The notes under the pieces: model-generated
Seen by the model: only the letters and a program-made list of their open reading frames with translations
What the model was told of the DNA's origin: nothing
The model's database searches: none
Shown: one piece after another, positions 34,119-43,218 of the stretch
Layout: every line of letters starts with the position of its first letter
Numbering within the stretch: position 1 is the first letter of the stretch
Translations under genes and position numbers: made by a program
NCBI RefSeq assembly: GCF_027186265.1
Contig: NZ_CP114176.1
Span: forward strand, 1,860,001 to 1,924,000
DNA from: Lentibacillus daqui
GTDB lineage: Bacteria > Bacillota > Bacilli > Bacillales > Amphibacillaceae
Reading direction: 5' to 3'
Length of the DNA stretch: 64,000 nt

Positions 34119-35872
34119 GAAATCTCCTCCCTCACTACATGATTAATTGGTATGTTAAAAAAAACTTCACTGCCTTTATCCGGTAAATTTCGTACCGATA
34201 ATCTTGCAACCTCCCCCAACAACGTGACCAAACGCTTGTTGACATTGTACAGGCCTGTTCCGTGATTGGCATTCTGCATTAATGGCTTCTTCGTGACTTC
34301 CTGTAAAATTTCTCTCTCAAAGCCACAACCATTATCTTTCACACTAATTTGTATATGCCTGTCCCGGGATATAATGCTTACATCAATTCTTGCTCCATGA
34401 ACCATATCGTGAAGCCCGTGTTGAATGCAGTTTTCCACGAGTGGCTGAATGGTTGCCGGAGGAATCAGTACATCAAGTAAATCTTCTTCATATATAAAAC
34501 TCACTTGTAAACGGTTCATAAACCTAGCTTGAATAATTTCTAAATATGCTTGGACATGTTCGCATTCCTTCTCCAGTGCAACAAGCGGGGTGGCAACCAA
34601 TTTTAAGTTAAAACGCATGAATTGAGCCAATTGTACTGTGATATGGCGGGCGCGTTCCGGTTCTTTGCGAAAAGAAGCTGCAATTAAATGCAAGGTGTTG
34701 AAAAGAAAATGTGGATTGATCTGTGCCTGCAGGTTTCTTAACTCCGCATCCATCATATGTGTCTTTAATTGATCCGCAGCAAGCATTTTCAATTGATTGC
34801 AGAGATATTCACCAAGTCCTGCTGCCAGCGTACGCTCGACCGGACGAATTTGTTGAGCTTTGCGAAAGTAAAAGTAAATGAGTTGTGTCACTTCATTTGC
34901 ATTAATAATCGGAATAATGATTGCCGATTCCAACTGGCATTTTGGATGATGGCATGGAAGATCCATTTGTGAATCCGCTACTTTCATTTGTTTTTGCAAA
35001 ATAACTTGTTTTGCCAACTCACTGGTGATCAAATCTCCATGACGATGATGCTCATGTCCGATACCGACATGGGCCAGGACTTGCCGTTGATCCGTAATAG
35101 CCACTGCTGCAATATTCAAACGGTCATACAAAAGTTTTGCCAATCCGTTAGCCATCTGAGTTGTATCATCTTTTTTAATAAATGGAAGCGCCTCTTCAGC
35201 AATGGAAAAAGCCTGTTTTATCGCTTTAGCGGCCTCATTCTCCTGTTCGCGCAATACTACGGCAATCATCGCCGTGAATATCGCGATAGCAACACTGTTG
35301 GACAGTACCAATGGAAGACCGATCATATCTACAATGCCAATGATTTCATCGGATTGCGGATGTAGAATCAATAGCATCTGCATCTGTAGTACCGGTGGGA
35401 AAATACCGATAAATAATGCTTTCCATGGCGATATAACCCGTTCGTCGGAAAAAAAGCGCGCTGTCCAGCCTGCCAGCAAACCTGTCAATGGGTTAACTAT
35501 CCCGTTGGCCAACCACCCTACCCCACCTAAGAACATGAGGTGACCTCCAGCAATCATTCCTGCACCAAAACCGACTACCGGCCCTCCAAGCAAACCGGCA
35601 ATCACCACCGCCACAAGACTTGAACTGACAATTAATTGGTTGTCAGATACTTGAAAAACAAAATCGTGAATTACGGTGGTACCATCAAGGACAAAACCGG
35701 TAATGGTACTGGCAATGCCAAAAACGCCAAACACACATGCATGCACGATAGTCATTTTCCAACTAAACTCCCTGTACAATAAAGACTTGAAACCAGATGT
35801 CCGGGTCATGACGAACGCAATGACTAACAATAGACCTAGGCGTTCAAACAGAATGATGGTCATTTCTTTCAT
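34115..35872 (-). CDS. LytS-family sensor histidine kinase
   Basis: Membrane sensor, about 585 aa. An N-terminal 5TM/LYT domain (about residues 1-205) is followed by a GAF-like region (about 225-360), which has the unusual Cys/His-rich stretch LPCHHPKCQLES, then the LytS H-box INPHFLFNTLHLIAA with phosphorylated His (about 395) and an ATPase domain (PLVENCIQHGL, KDNGCGF, GTGLYNVNKRL). I use the ATG at 35872 after AAGGAGAG; a GTG lies one codon upstream. It sits between a symporter gene and its regulator; substrate sensing with the transporter is inference. Confidence 0.9.
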   Translation of the reverse strand: MKEMTIILFERLGLLLVIAFVMTRTSGFKSLLYREFSWKMTIVHACVFGVFGIASTITGFVLDGTTVIHDFVFQVSDNQLIVSSSLVAVVIAGLLGGPVVGFGAGMIAGGHLMFLGGVGWLANGIVNPLTGLLAGWTARFFSDERVISPWKALFIGIFPPVLQMQMLLILHPQSDEIIGIVDMIGLPLVLSNSVAIAIFTAMIAVVLREQENEAAKAIKQAFSIAEEALPFIKKDDTTQMANGLAKLLYDRLNIAAVAITDQRQVLAHVGIGHEHHRHGDLITSELAKQVILQKQMKVADSQMDLPCHHPKCQLESAIIIPIINANEVTQLIYFYFRKAQQIRPVERTLAAGLGEYLCNQLKMLAADQLKTHMMDAELRNLQAQINPHFLFNTLHLIAASFRKEPERARHITVQLAQFMRFNLKLVATPLVALEKECEHVQAYLEIIQARFMNRLQVSFIYEEDLLDVLIPPATIQPLVENCIQHGLHDMVHGARIDVSIISRDRHIQISVKDNGCGFEREILQEVTKKPLMQNANHGTGLYNVNKRLVTLLGEVARLSVRNLPDKGSEVFFNIPINHVVREEIS

Positions 35873-35875
35873 CAC

Positions 35876-37411
35876 TCATCTCTCCTTCGCCATTACTCCT
35901 GTTTGTGATTGAACAAAAAACTGCTTCCATTGCTGTGCGGGTTCCTCTCTGCCGGAAAAGATACTCCCCAAAATGGAACCCAAAAAACCGATCGGGATTG
36001 CAATGATACCAGGGTTATGCATTGGAAATATCGCTTCTTTCAAGATCCAGCCGTCTACAGGATCCATCACATTCGGTCCCAAAATGACCATTGTCAACGA
36101 AGCGACAAAGCCGGATGTCATCCCGATCATTGCACCAGTTTCGTTAAAGTGCTTCCAATAGAGAGTGAGCAGCAGAATTGGTAAATTGCTGGAAGCGGCA
36201 ACAATGAACGTTAATGACACTAAAAAGGTGACATTTATATTTTCCAATTGTAAGGCAAACAAGGTAGAAACCAATCCAATACTAAGTGCTGTCCATCTGG
36301 CAGCTATGAGCTGTTCCTTTTCAGTTGATTTACCCTTTTTCCAAATATGATGATAAATGTCGTGTGAAAATGAAGTTGTCGCTGAAATCACCAAACCTGC
36401 GACAACGGCAACAATGGTGGTAAAAGCGATCGCTGAAATAAATGCCAACAAAAAGTCACCACCTACTTCCTTTGCCAGAATCGGTGCCGCTAAATTCCCG
36501 GTTGCGTCAGCTTTTATTAATTTTTCATATCCCAAGGAGGCAATCGTCCCAAATCCAAGAATAAGTGTCATCACATAAAAAGTGCCAATAATCCAAGTAG
36601 CTCCCATTAGTGAACGACGCACCTCCACCGTGTTACGGACTGTAAAAAAACGAATCAATATATGTGGCAAACCAGCAGTGCCCAAAATCAATGCCAATTG
36701 CAACGATATCAGTTCCAAAGGATTGGAAAATAATTGTCCGGTCATAAAAAATTGTTCGTGGAGTGGTGTGTGTTCCTTCACGGTTGCAATGATTGCAGGT
36801 ACATTCCAATCGAAACGGGATAAAACGATAAGTGACAGCAAAAAAGTTCCAGATAAAAGAACAACTGTTTTTACAATTTGTACCCAGGATGTAGCAATCA
36901 TGCCGCCAAAAACAACGTAAAGGGTCATTAGCCCACCGATAATGACAACTGAAATAGAATAGTCAATATTTAATAGCAACCGAATTAGCAAACCAGAAGC
37001 CACCAATTGCGGAATCATATATAATATGGAAATCAAAAATGTACCAATAGCCATTGTCCAACGCATTCGATTGCTGGCAAAACGCGTGCAAATGACATCG
37101 CCCAGAGAATACTTTCCCAGATGGTGAACAGGCTCAGCTATGAAGAACATGACAATCAAAAATGAAACTAGGAACCCAATAGAATACAAGAAACCGTCAT
37201 AGCCATTCAATGCAATGGCACCAACAATTCCCAAAAACGATGCGGCGCTAATGAAATCACCTGCAATCGCCAGGCCATTTTGCCATCCCGTCAAACTGCC
37301 TGCCGCTGTATAAAAATGATTGGTCGTATTGCTGCGTTTAGCCGCCCAGTATGTAATAATCAGCGTACAAACGATAATGCAAATGAAAAAAAGAAAATAA
37401 GTCAGATTCAT
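35876..37411 (-). CDS. Sodium:solute symporter, ActP family, paralogue 2
   Basis: Second SSS transporter, 511 aa, clearly paralogous to the protein coded at 31316-32851 (same length; shared SAASFLGI, MIATSWVQI, LGTAGLPHIL, KGKSTEK/KGKATEK). It differs in the N-terminus and in losing some small residues. It sits directly ahead of the LytS gene (3 nt after stop), so the transporter and its likely sensor are cotranscribed. That arrangement suggests the symporter is a co-sensor or is the main target. Ribosome site AGGAGG precedes the ATG. Confidence 0.88.
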   Translation of the reverse strand: MNLTYFLFFICIIVCTLIITYWAAKRSNTTNHFYTAAGSLTGWQNGLAIAGDFISAASFLGIVGAIALNGYDGFLYSIGFLVSFLIVMFFIAEPVHHLGKYSLGDVICTRFASNRMRWTMAIGTFLISILYMIPQLVASGLLIRLLLNIDYSISVVIIGGLMTLYVVFGGMIATSWVQIVKTVVLLSGTFLLSLIVLSRFDWNVPAIIATVKEHTPLHEQFFMTGQLFSNPLELISLQLALILGTAGLPHILIRFFTVRNTVEVRRSLMGATWIIGTFYVMTLILGFGTIASLGYEKLIKADATGNLAAPILAKEVGGDFLLAFISAIAFTTIVAVVAGLVISATTSFSHDIYHHIWKKGKSTEKEQLIAARWTALSIGLVSTLFALQLENINVTFLVSLTFIVAASSNLPILLLTLYWKHFNETGAMIGMTSGFVASLTMVILGPNVMDPVDGWILKEAIFPMHNPGIIAIPIGFLGSILGSIFSGREEPAQQWKQFFVQSQTGVMAKER

Positions 37412-37683
37412 TCGACATCCTCCTGTACCAGCTGTATGATTTGTTTATCGAACTGTTTCATTTTGATACAATAAAACCCTGCCAGCAGCCATGTCACAGG
37501 AATTTGCAAAAAGGCGTAAAGCCAGCCCCAATTCATCTGAAAAAATGGAGAAGGAGCAGCCATCCAATCGTGAAATAAAGTCAACGACAGCGGTAAGCCA
37601 AAATAAAAGATAAATAGCAGGGTAACCACAGGGATAAGCAATTGCCATTTCTTTTTGATCAATTTTTGCAGTTCAACATCCAT
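37408..37683 (-). CDS. DUF485 family partner of symporter 2
   Basis: About 91 aa with two membrane helices (WQLLIPVVTLLFIFYFGLPL and WGWLYAFLQIPVTWLLAGFY). I use the ATG at 37683 after AGCAGGGA; one seven codons upstream (37704) has no ribosome site. It overlaps the symporter by four bases. First gene of a four-gene operon DUF485-symporter-lytS-lytT. Confidence 0.82.
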   Translation of the reverse strand: MDVELQKLIKKKWQLLIPVVTLLFIFYFGLPLSLTLFHDWMAAPSPFFQMNWGWLYAFLQIPVTWLLAGFYCIKMKQFDKQIIQLVQEDVE

Positions 37684-37734
37684 CTCACATTCCCTGCTTT
37701 CCATGTACTTTTCTATTAATTATCTTTATTTTGA

Positions 37735-37763
37735 ATAATAGCGGAATCTTTGTGCAAAGTAAA
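37735..37763 (-). promoter_or_regulatory. Putative promoter of the DUF485/symporter/lytST operon
   Basis: On the minus strand TTTACT (37763-37758), 17 bp, TATTAT (37740-37735), about 50 nt before the DUF485 start. Confidence 0.45.
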
Positions 37764-37936
37764 GTGGAAGTCTAGTAAAAACAAAATTTTCAGGAACACA
37801 ATCTAGTACCTGGCATATTTTATAATTTTCTAATCCTTAAACGTATTTTTGTCAAAGCCCATCTTAGTGTTTGCTATAAAAATGGATACTTGCTAATATT
37901 TAAATAATAATAAAGCAATGAAAGGAGATTCGAAAA

Positions 37937-38512
37937 ATGACACAGTTAGACAAGGACAAAACCTATTCATTGGACGAATTTTTACTATATGTCAAAGAAG
38001 AGGAACGCGCAGAATTATATGAAGGCATCCCTGTTTTTATGGCGCCCGCTTCTTTCCAACATGAAAATGTCATTGCGAATATAATGGGAGAGTTCAGGAA
38101 CGCGATCAAAGGAGGTAATTGTTATGTATTTGGCAGCAATCTTCAAGTAGTTTTGCCATTTAAAAATGAAAAAAAGGGAACAGATGATGTGGTTGTATTG
38201 CCAGACATCTCCATTATTTGTGATACAAGCAAACTACGTAATAAACGTTGCTATGGGGCGCCGGATTTGGTTGTCGAAGTATTATCTCCAAGCACAGGAC
38301 GTAACGATCGCTTGCTCAAGCGTAATTATTATGAAAAAGCGGGTGTAAAAGAGTACTTACTCATTGATTATCAAAATCAATACATTGAAAAATATGTTCT
38401 CGATGATGATATGCTTAAGCTAGAAGATATTTATTCCGATGAAAACCAGCCATTCATCTCCACGCGTTTTCCCGATATTACTTTTTCTCTAGACGATATA
38501 TTTTCTCTTTAA
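37937..38512 (+). CDS. Uma2 family (DUF820) putative PD-(D/E)xK nuclease
   Basis: A 191-aa protein of the Uma2/DUF820 family, which has a restriction-endonuclease-like fold; biological role unknown. Visible core: ELYEGIPVFMAPA, VVLPDISIICD (metal-binding Asp) and PDLVVEVLSPSTGRNDR with the E-x-L part of the active site and the following Lys in LLKRNYYEKAGVKEYLLID. AAAGGAG precedes the ATG. It stands alone, ending only 16 nt from the convergent nfo gene with no terminator between. The family is abundant in cyanobacteria and sporadic in Bacilli, so transfer is possible. Confidence 0.85.
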   Translation: MTQLDKDKTYSLDEFLLYVKEEERAELYEGIPVFMAPASFQHENVIANIMGEFRNAIKGGNCYVFGSNLQVVLPFKNEKKGTDDVVVLPDISIICDTSKLRNKRCYGAPDLVVEVLSPSTGRNDRLLKRNYYEKAGVKEYLLIDYQNQYIEKYVLDDDMLKLEDIYSDENQPFISTRFPDITFSLDDIFSL

Positions 38513-38528
38513 ATCTTTCATTATGTCT

Positions 38529-39380
38529 CTAATAAGTCAATGTTGGGAGCCCCCACCGCTCCTGTAATTGCCGTATCTCAACTTGATGAGGTATCTCCTC
38601 CTTGGGGGTTTCCAAAATAAATGGTATGTCTTTGAGCTCGGGAGTTTGAACAAGCTGGTCAAACTGAGATTCTGTAATATACCCATGATCAAAAATATTT
38701 GCGTGCCGATCTTTCCCGAGCCCGGTATTATATTTCGAGTTATTAAAATGAATAACCTTGAGATGACTAAAATAATTAAGTGCTTGTCCTTTTTCCAAAA
38801 CGGCTTCCCAATTATCACCATCCCACAGTCCACTGGCAAATGCGTGACACGTATCAAGGCAGAACCCAATTTGTTCCGGATGTTCACACAAGTTGCGGAC
38901 CTGGACAAGTTCTTCCAATGTTGTTCCCATCGTTCCCGGTTTTCCACCTGTGTTTTCGAGTAAAATTTTGCTATCGCCATGCCATTTTCGAAGTATCTCG
39001 TTAAGCACATCAATCATTAATCGATAGCTTGCCAGCGGGTCATCAAGACTGATTATTTTCCCAAAGTGAACGACCACACCAATAGAGCCACAGGCGTTAG
39101 CGATTTCCAGATCGTTGACTAATGATTGCATCACTTCTTTCCTTTTCCGATTATCTCTTGGCGTTAAACTGGTAGGGTATGGCGTATGTGCCACGGATGT
39201 CAAATTATTTTTTTTGCAAAAATCCTTGCAAAGCGCTGCATCATCTTGATTGAATGCTTTTACGGACAAGCTCCTTGGGTTTTTGGGAAAGTATTGAAAG
39301 GCTAATGCGTTCATAGTCGCCGCTTGTCTCGCCGCACCTAGATAGCCTTCTCTTATCGAAACATGACAACCAAATTTCAT
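38529..39380 (-). CDS. nfo: Endonuclease IV (AP endonuclease, Nfo-like)
   Basis: Cuts DNA at abasic sites in base excision repair. The product is 283 aa, a TIM barrel with the family metal ligands: GCHVSIREGY (His, near residue 5), VVHFGKI (His), LLENTGGKPGTMG (Glu, about 148), GFCLDTCHAFASG (Asp and His), KVIHFNNSKYNTGLGKDRHANI, and FILETPKEE (Glu). I take the ATG at 39380 after AGGAGGG. It lies 33 nt after the fpg-like reading frame on the same strand, so the two would form a base excision repair operon. Confidence 0.9.
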   Translation of the reverse strand: MKFGCHVSIREGYLGAARQAATMNALAFQYFPKNPRSLSVKAFNQDDAALCKDFCKKNNLTSVAHTPYPTSLTPRDNRKRKEVMQSLVNDLEIANACGSIGVVVHFGKIISLDDPLASYRLMIDVLNEILRKWHGDSKILLENTGGKPGTMGTTLEELVQVRNLCEHPEQIGFCLDTCHAFASGLWDGDNWEAVLEKGQALNYFSHLKVIHFNNSKYNTGLGKDRHANIFDHGYITESQFDQLVQTPELKDIPFILETPKEEIPHQVEIRQLQERWGLPTLTY

Positions 39381-39413
39381 AAAAATTCCCTCCTGCGATG
39401 AGGTAACTTGCAT

Positions 39414-40219
39414 TTAGTTTTGACATATCGGGCAAAAGAACGTTTTTCGGGATGATATTTTATCTTTAACTATCGGGGTGCTACAGCGTTTACAGGCCTC
39501 CCCCTCCCTGTTATAAACATATGTATTGTCAACGTACCCGCCTGTTAATGTATCGTCTTTAAATAGTGGTTGTTCCATGTATCCGCCATACTGGATAGCT
39601 CGCTGAAGAATAAACCTGATAGACTGAAATAGCCGGTTTCTTTCCTGATCATTCAGGTCATTAACATGGCGTTCTGGTAACACATGCGCATGCCAGGCAA
39701 TCTCATCGGAATAACGATTGCCAACTCCCGCCAGAAATTCCTGGTCAACCAATGTTGTTTTTAATTTACCACGTCGTTGTTGCAGTGCCTCTATAAAGGT
39801 ATCAAGTGAGAAATTCACATCAAGTGGCTCGGGACCAATATCCTTTAACTTCCCTTCCACCTCTGGAGAATAAAGATGAAGATAACCTAATCGCAAACCA
39901 ATGAAATAAAGATGCTTGTCCCCAAAGGTTAATTGAACTTGCACTGTGCGATCCGGTCTTTCCTCTTCCTTCCCATAAACATGAAGCCACCAAGCATCAA
40001 ATGCAATAATAGGCAGGAACCATTTTCAAGATGAAATAGCAAGTATTTAGCCCGGCGTTCAATCGCTTCTACCTTTTGATTCAGTACCTTCTGAATAAAT
40101 TCATCCGAATCCATATTGATCGACTTATTTCGATTAACGATTACTTCAGTGATCTTTTTTCCGACAATTTGTTGCGTTAATAATGTCTTATATGTTTCCA
40201 TTTCCGGTAATTCCGGCAT
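39414..40219 (-). pseudogene. Fpg/Nei-type DNA glycosylase, frameshifted
   Basis: Would encode a bifunctional glycosylase/AP lyase that removes oxidised bases. Part 1 (from ATG 40219) has PELPEMETYKTLL with the catalytic N-terminal Pro-Glu and LLFHLENGSCLLLHLMLGGF. The downstream frame continues HVYGKEEERPDRTVQVQLTFGDKHL..., then LVDQEFLAGVGNRYSDEIAWHA, GGYVDNTYVYNRE and the C-terminal zinc finger CKRC...FCPIC. The two pieces join in different frames near 39981-39986, consistent with loss of one base. All motifs are present otherwise, so this is a recent mutation or a sequencing error. Confidence 0.85.
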
Positions 40220-40394
40220 TGCATCATCACCTCTTATATCTTTAAATAACTAAACCATTATTATCATCTCCAACTTATAGCATTAGATTTTGTTTGCAAT
40301 GAAATGCTATACATAAGCGAAACTTCCGTGTTGTTTTTAAAAAAATGGACAGGATAAAAATATATCATTCTTAACGAAAGCGGAGGTAGAAAAC

Positions 40395-40844
40395 ATGGGA
40401 CATTTAAAAGTATTGGGTATCAAATTTATCGTGATTTCAATTATCACTTTCTCGACATTCGGCATATTTTTCCAAGCAACATTGACGAATTTATTAATGC
40501 TTAGTTTACTTGTAACCGGTATATCTTATCTAGTTGGTGATCTGTTTATCCTTAGAAAATTTGGTAATATCGCTGCCTCAATTGGGGATTTTGCATTATC
40601 ATTTGTTTCATTCTGGGCATTGGGGAGCTTCGTAATGGGAGCAAGTCTACCCGTTACAATCATTTCGTTAATGGCCGCCTTTTTTACTTCCTTGTGTGAA
40701 CCATTCATTCATGCTTATATTGTGGAACGTCTTTCAGATGATGACGTGCCTGATCAATTACCAGCCACCAACCAATTACAAACAGAATTTGCCGAAGAAA
40801 CCGATCCCGAAACACTTCATACAAAAAAAGATCGAGATAATTAA
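40395..40844 (+). CDS. YndM/DUF2512 family membrane protein
   Basis: A 149-aa protein with four transmembrane helices (about residues 6-25, 32-52, 64-86, 88-106) and an acidic hydrophilic tail (EETDPETLHTKK). The core LKFIVISI, LVGDLFILRKFGN and IGDFALSFVSFWALG fits DUF2512 (YndM). Function unknown. GCGGAGG precedes the ATG; a terminator follows. Second DUF2512 gene in the window. Confidence 0.75.
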   Translation: MGHLKVLGIKFIVISIITFSTFGIFFQATLTNLLMLSLLVTGISYLVGDLFILRKFGNIAASIGDFALSFVSFWALGSFVMGASLPVTIISLMAAFFTSLCEPFIHAYIVERLSDDDVPDQLPATNQLQTEFAEETDPETLHTKKDRDN

Positions 40845-40851
40845 GTTCATA

Positions 40852-40887
40852 ACCTCCTTTTAAACACGCGCATAAAGGAGTTTTTTG
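40852..40887 (+). terminator. Terminator of the YndM-like gene
   Basis: CTCCTTT (40854) pairs with AAAGGAG (40874), then TTTTTT. The loop is about 13 nt. Confidence 0.65.
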
Positions 40888-40961
40888 TCTAATCCAAATA
40901 GTGTTTTGGCACATTTTCATATCCTCATCTATATCTGTCCAATACAACTTTTACAAGCAAC

Positions 40962-40970
40962 CATATGCTA
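40962..40970 (+). promoter_or_regulatory. Sporulation-type -10 (sigma-E/K like) for yjcZ-type gene
   Basis: CATATGCTA matches the sigma-E/sigma-K -10 core CATANNNTA exactly and lies 34 nt ahead of the ATG of a sporulation peptide. The -35 is not clear. Confidence 0.45.
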
Positions 40971-41004
40971 TTGTGAAGCCGGATAGAGAAGGGAGGAATT
41001 CTAG

Positions 41005-41106
41005 ATGAGTTATGGCGGCGGTGGTGGTGGCTTTGCATTGATTGTCGTGCTCTTTATCTTGCTGATTATCGTTGGTGTCAGCTTTGTCGGTGGCGGAATG
41101 TATTAA
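41005..41106 (+). CDS. YjcZ family sporulation peptide (33 aa)
   Basis: Encodes MSYGGGGGG, then one hydrophobic helix (FALIVVLFILLIIVGVSFV) and the end GGGMY. This glycine-run plus single-helix layout is typical of the YjcZ small sporulation proteins of Bacillaceae, which accumulate in spores but have no known activity. GGGAGG lies 8 nt before the ATG and a strong terminator follows. It is short and usually missed. Confidence 0.85.
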   Translation: MSYGGGGGGFALIVVLFILLIIVGVSFVGGGMY

Positions 41107-41159
41107 TTACAAGTCCAAATACCCAGTAACAAGCCCCTTTCAGCGTGAAAAAATGAATT

Positions 41160-41191
41160 GGGAGAACCTGATCAGGATCTCCCGTTTTTTT
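41160..41191 (+). terminator. Terminator downstream of the YjcZ-type gene
   Basis: GGGAGAACCTGATCAGGATCTCCC region: outer GGGAGA/TCTCCC and inner CTGATCAG, followed by seven Ts. Confidence 0.85.
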
Positions 41192-41362
41192 ATTGAACGA
41201 TGCAACTATTCCGTGTTGCTCTTCTGCTCTGATAAATATGACCAGTATTATTTCCTCCTGCCGTGTTTGAGGTTAAATTATTTTTGAACTTTTCCGATCC
41301 TCCAGTCCTTATGTGTACAAGTAGTGCATATAATGAAAAAAGTATGGTTCAGGAGGATAATG

Positions 41363-41635
41363 ATGTTTACCGTTTTGGGAAAAGCTATTGTTGTTATGGC
41401 GCTTATCCGAATTTTATCGGGGTGCATGGAGATATTTGCGGCTTATCTAATGATACGATTTAATGAAATTGATAAAGCACTGATTATTAATAGTTCCATC
41501 GCTTTGATTGACCCGTTGATTTTGCTCTTGACAACTGCAATTGGTGTTGCGGCCATTGCAGACAGACTATCGATTGGAAAATTTGTTTTTATTATTATCG
41601 GTGTTGCGTTTATACTTTACGGGATTAAAAAATGA
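41363..41635 (+). CDS. YqhV/DUF2619 family membrane protein
   Basis: A 90-aa protein with three hydrophobic segments. The family pattern LIRILSGCMEIFAAYLMIRFNEIDKALIINSSIALIDPL (about residues 14-50) matches the DUF2619/YqhV small membrane proteins of Bacilli, function unknown. The ATG at 41363 is 6 nt after AGGAGG; the ATG one codon earlier is too close. No operon partner. Confidence 0.75.
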   Translation: MFTVLGKAIVVMALIRILSGCMEIFAAYLMIRFNEIDKALIINSSIALIDPLILLLTTAIGVAAIADRLSIGKFVFIIIGVAFILYGIKK

Positions 41636-41656
41636 TTCGATAAATCAGCATTTCAC

Positions 41657-42412
41657 CTACATCACAAAATCTTTGGCTTGTTTGTGTTCCATGATTCTTC
41701 CTAAAATCTCCTCAATGTACATGGTGAAGGCGGGATGGCTGCGTTGTCTTGGGCGTGGTAAATGGATTACCTGATCCAGACTGATGGTACCATTTTCAAT
41801 GAGAACAACCCGATCAGCCAGGGACACTGCTTCTTCTACATCATGGGTTACCAAAATGGATGTAAAGTTATTCTTTTTCCATAACGCTTCAATCAGATCT
41901 TGCATTTCAATACGGGTAAGGGCATCCAGTGCACCTAATGGTTCGTCAAGCAGCAATAATGATGGGTCATGGACCAATGCCCTTGCCAAGGCTACCCGTT
42001 GTTGCTGACCGCCGGAAAGCTTTGCGGGATAATCGTCCATTCGTTCTTCCAAGCCAACTTGTTTTAATGCCTGAACAACCTTTTCTTTTGCATCTTTTGG
42101 CAAACCAATACATACGTTATCAAACACTTTCTTCCAGGGGAGCAGACGTCCGTCCTGAAACATGATCCGTGCCTGTTCATTTAAATGATTCAGCTCGTTA
42201 TCATTAATATAAATAGAACCTTCATTTACCCCTTCCAAACCAGCGATGAGGCGAAGTAATGTACTTTTTCCACATCCACTCTTTCCAACGATTGCGACAA
42301 ATTCCCCCTTTTTGATGCTGAGATCCAGTCCTTTTAAAACTGGTCGATTAGTATAGCTTTTTTTTACACTTTCAAGTAGAACATGACTTTTTTGTTCCGG
42401 AATTACTTTCAC
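41657..42412 (-). CDS. ssuB: Nitrate/sulfonate/taurine ABC transporter ATPase, SsuB-like
   Basis: Cytoplasmic ATPase of an ABC importer. The product is 251 aa from the GTG at 42412 (after GGGAGG); the frame is open upstream without a ribosome site. Walker A GKSGCGKSTLLRL (about residue 45), the Q-loop region ARIMFQDGRLLPWKKV, signature LSGGQQQRVALARAL, Walker B LLLLDEPLGALD and the switch VTHDVEEA are all present. RLLPWKKV is typical of the SsuB/TauB/NrtD group. It is the third gene of the ssuA-ssuC-ssuB order, 19 nt after ssuC. Confidence 0.9.
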   Translation of the reverse strand: MKVIPEQKSHVLLESVKKSYTNRPVLKGLDLSIKKGEFVAIVGKSGCGKSTLLRLIAGLEGVNEGSIYINDNELNHLNEQARIMFQDGRLLPWKKVFDNVCIGLPKDAKEKVVQALKQVGLEERMDDYPAKLSGGQQQRVALARALVHDPSLLLLDEPLGALDALTRIEMQDLIEALWKKNNFTSILVTHDVEEAVSLADRVVLIENGTISLDQVIHLPRPRQRSHPAFTMYIEEILGRIMEHKQAKDFVM

Positions 42413-42431
42413 TTTATTTTCCTCCCTGTTA

Positions 42432-43196
42432 CTACATATCCCATTTAAGTAATCTTCTCTCCAAATATCTGGCAATAATATCAGATAACTTTCCAAACAA
42501 AGCATAAAGAACAATACTAAGCACAATCACATCCATTTGCATAAACTCGCGGGCATTCATCGCCATAAAACCGATTCCTGAATGTGCAGAAATTGTTTCA
42601 GCGACGATCAGGGTTAGCCACATGACCCCTAACGAAAAGCGTATACCGACTAATATGGAAGACATTGCCCCCGGTAAAATGACGTGGAAAAATAATCCGA
42701 CCCCCTTTAGTCCGTAAGCTTTACCCATTTCAATTAATTTTTTGTCAACGGATTTGATCCCATGATACGTATTAATATAGACCGGAAACAGCACTCCCAG
42801 GGCAACCAAAAATATTTTCGAGGTTTCATCAATGCCAAACCATAAAATAACAAGTGGAATCAAGGCCAAATGCGGGATATTTCTGAGCATTTGTATCGAC
42901 GTATCAAAGAATAGATCAGCTATTTTAAACACACCATTAAATAATCCAAATAAAAAGCCAATAACCCCGCCAATCAGAAAACCGATTAAAGCCCTGCTTA
43001 AACTGATTCCTACATGATTAACCAATTCACCCGTTGAAAAAAGTTCAACACCAGCTGCAAATACCTGGGTTGGTGCAGGTAAAATCCTTTCCGGAATAGC
43101 TCCTACCCATGATAAAAACTGCCATCCAAATAATAATAGCAGCGGGATTAGCCAAGGAGTGATTTTTGCAGCTGATCGATTTATTTTACGTCCCAC
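42432..43196 (-). CDS. ssuC: ABC transporter permease, SsuC-like
   Basis: Membrane permease of the importer, 254 aa, six transmembrane helices. The EAA loop is MGKAYGLKGVGLFFHVILPGAMSSILVGIRFSLGVMW (about residues 158-194, coupling to the ATPase). N-terminal ILPAPTQVF is typical of the SsuC/TauC family. The start is a GTG at 43196, after AAAGGGGGA. It lies 22 nt after ssuA. Confidence 0.9.
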   Translation of the reverse strand: MGRKINRSAAKITPWLIPLLLLFGWQFLSWVGAIPERILPAPTQVFAAGVELFSTGELVNHVGISLSRALIGFLIGGVIGFLFGLFNGVFKIADLFFDTSIQMLRNIPHLALIPLVILWFGIDETSKIFLVALGVLFPVYINTYHGIKSVDKKLIEMGKAYGLKGVGLFFHVILPGAMSSILVGIRFSLGVMWLTLIVAETISAHSGIGFMAMNAREFMQMDVIVLSIVLYALFGKLSDIIARYLERRLLKWDM

Positions 43197-43218
43197 AAGT
43201 CATCCCCCTTTCCTGTAA

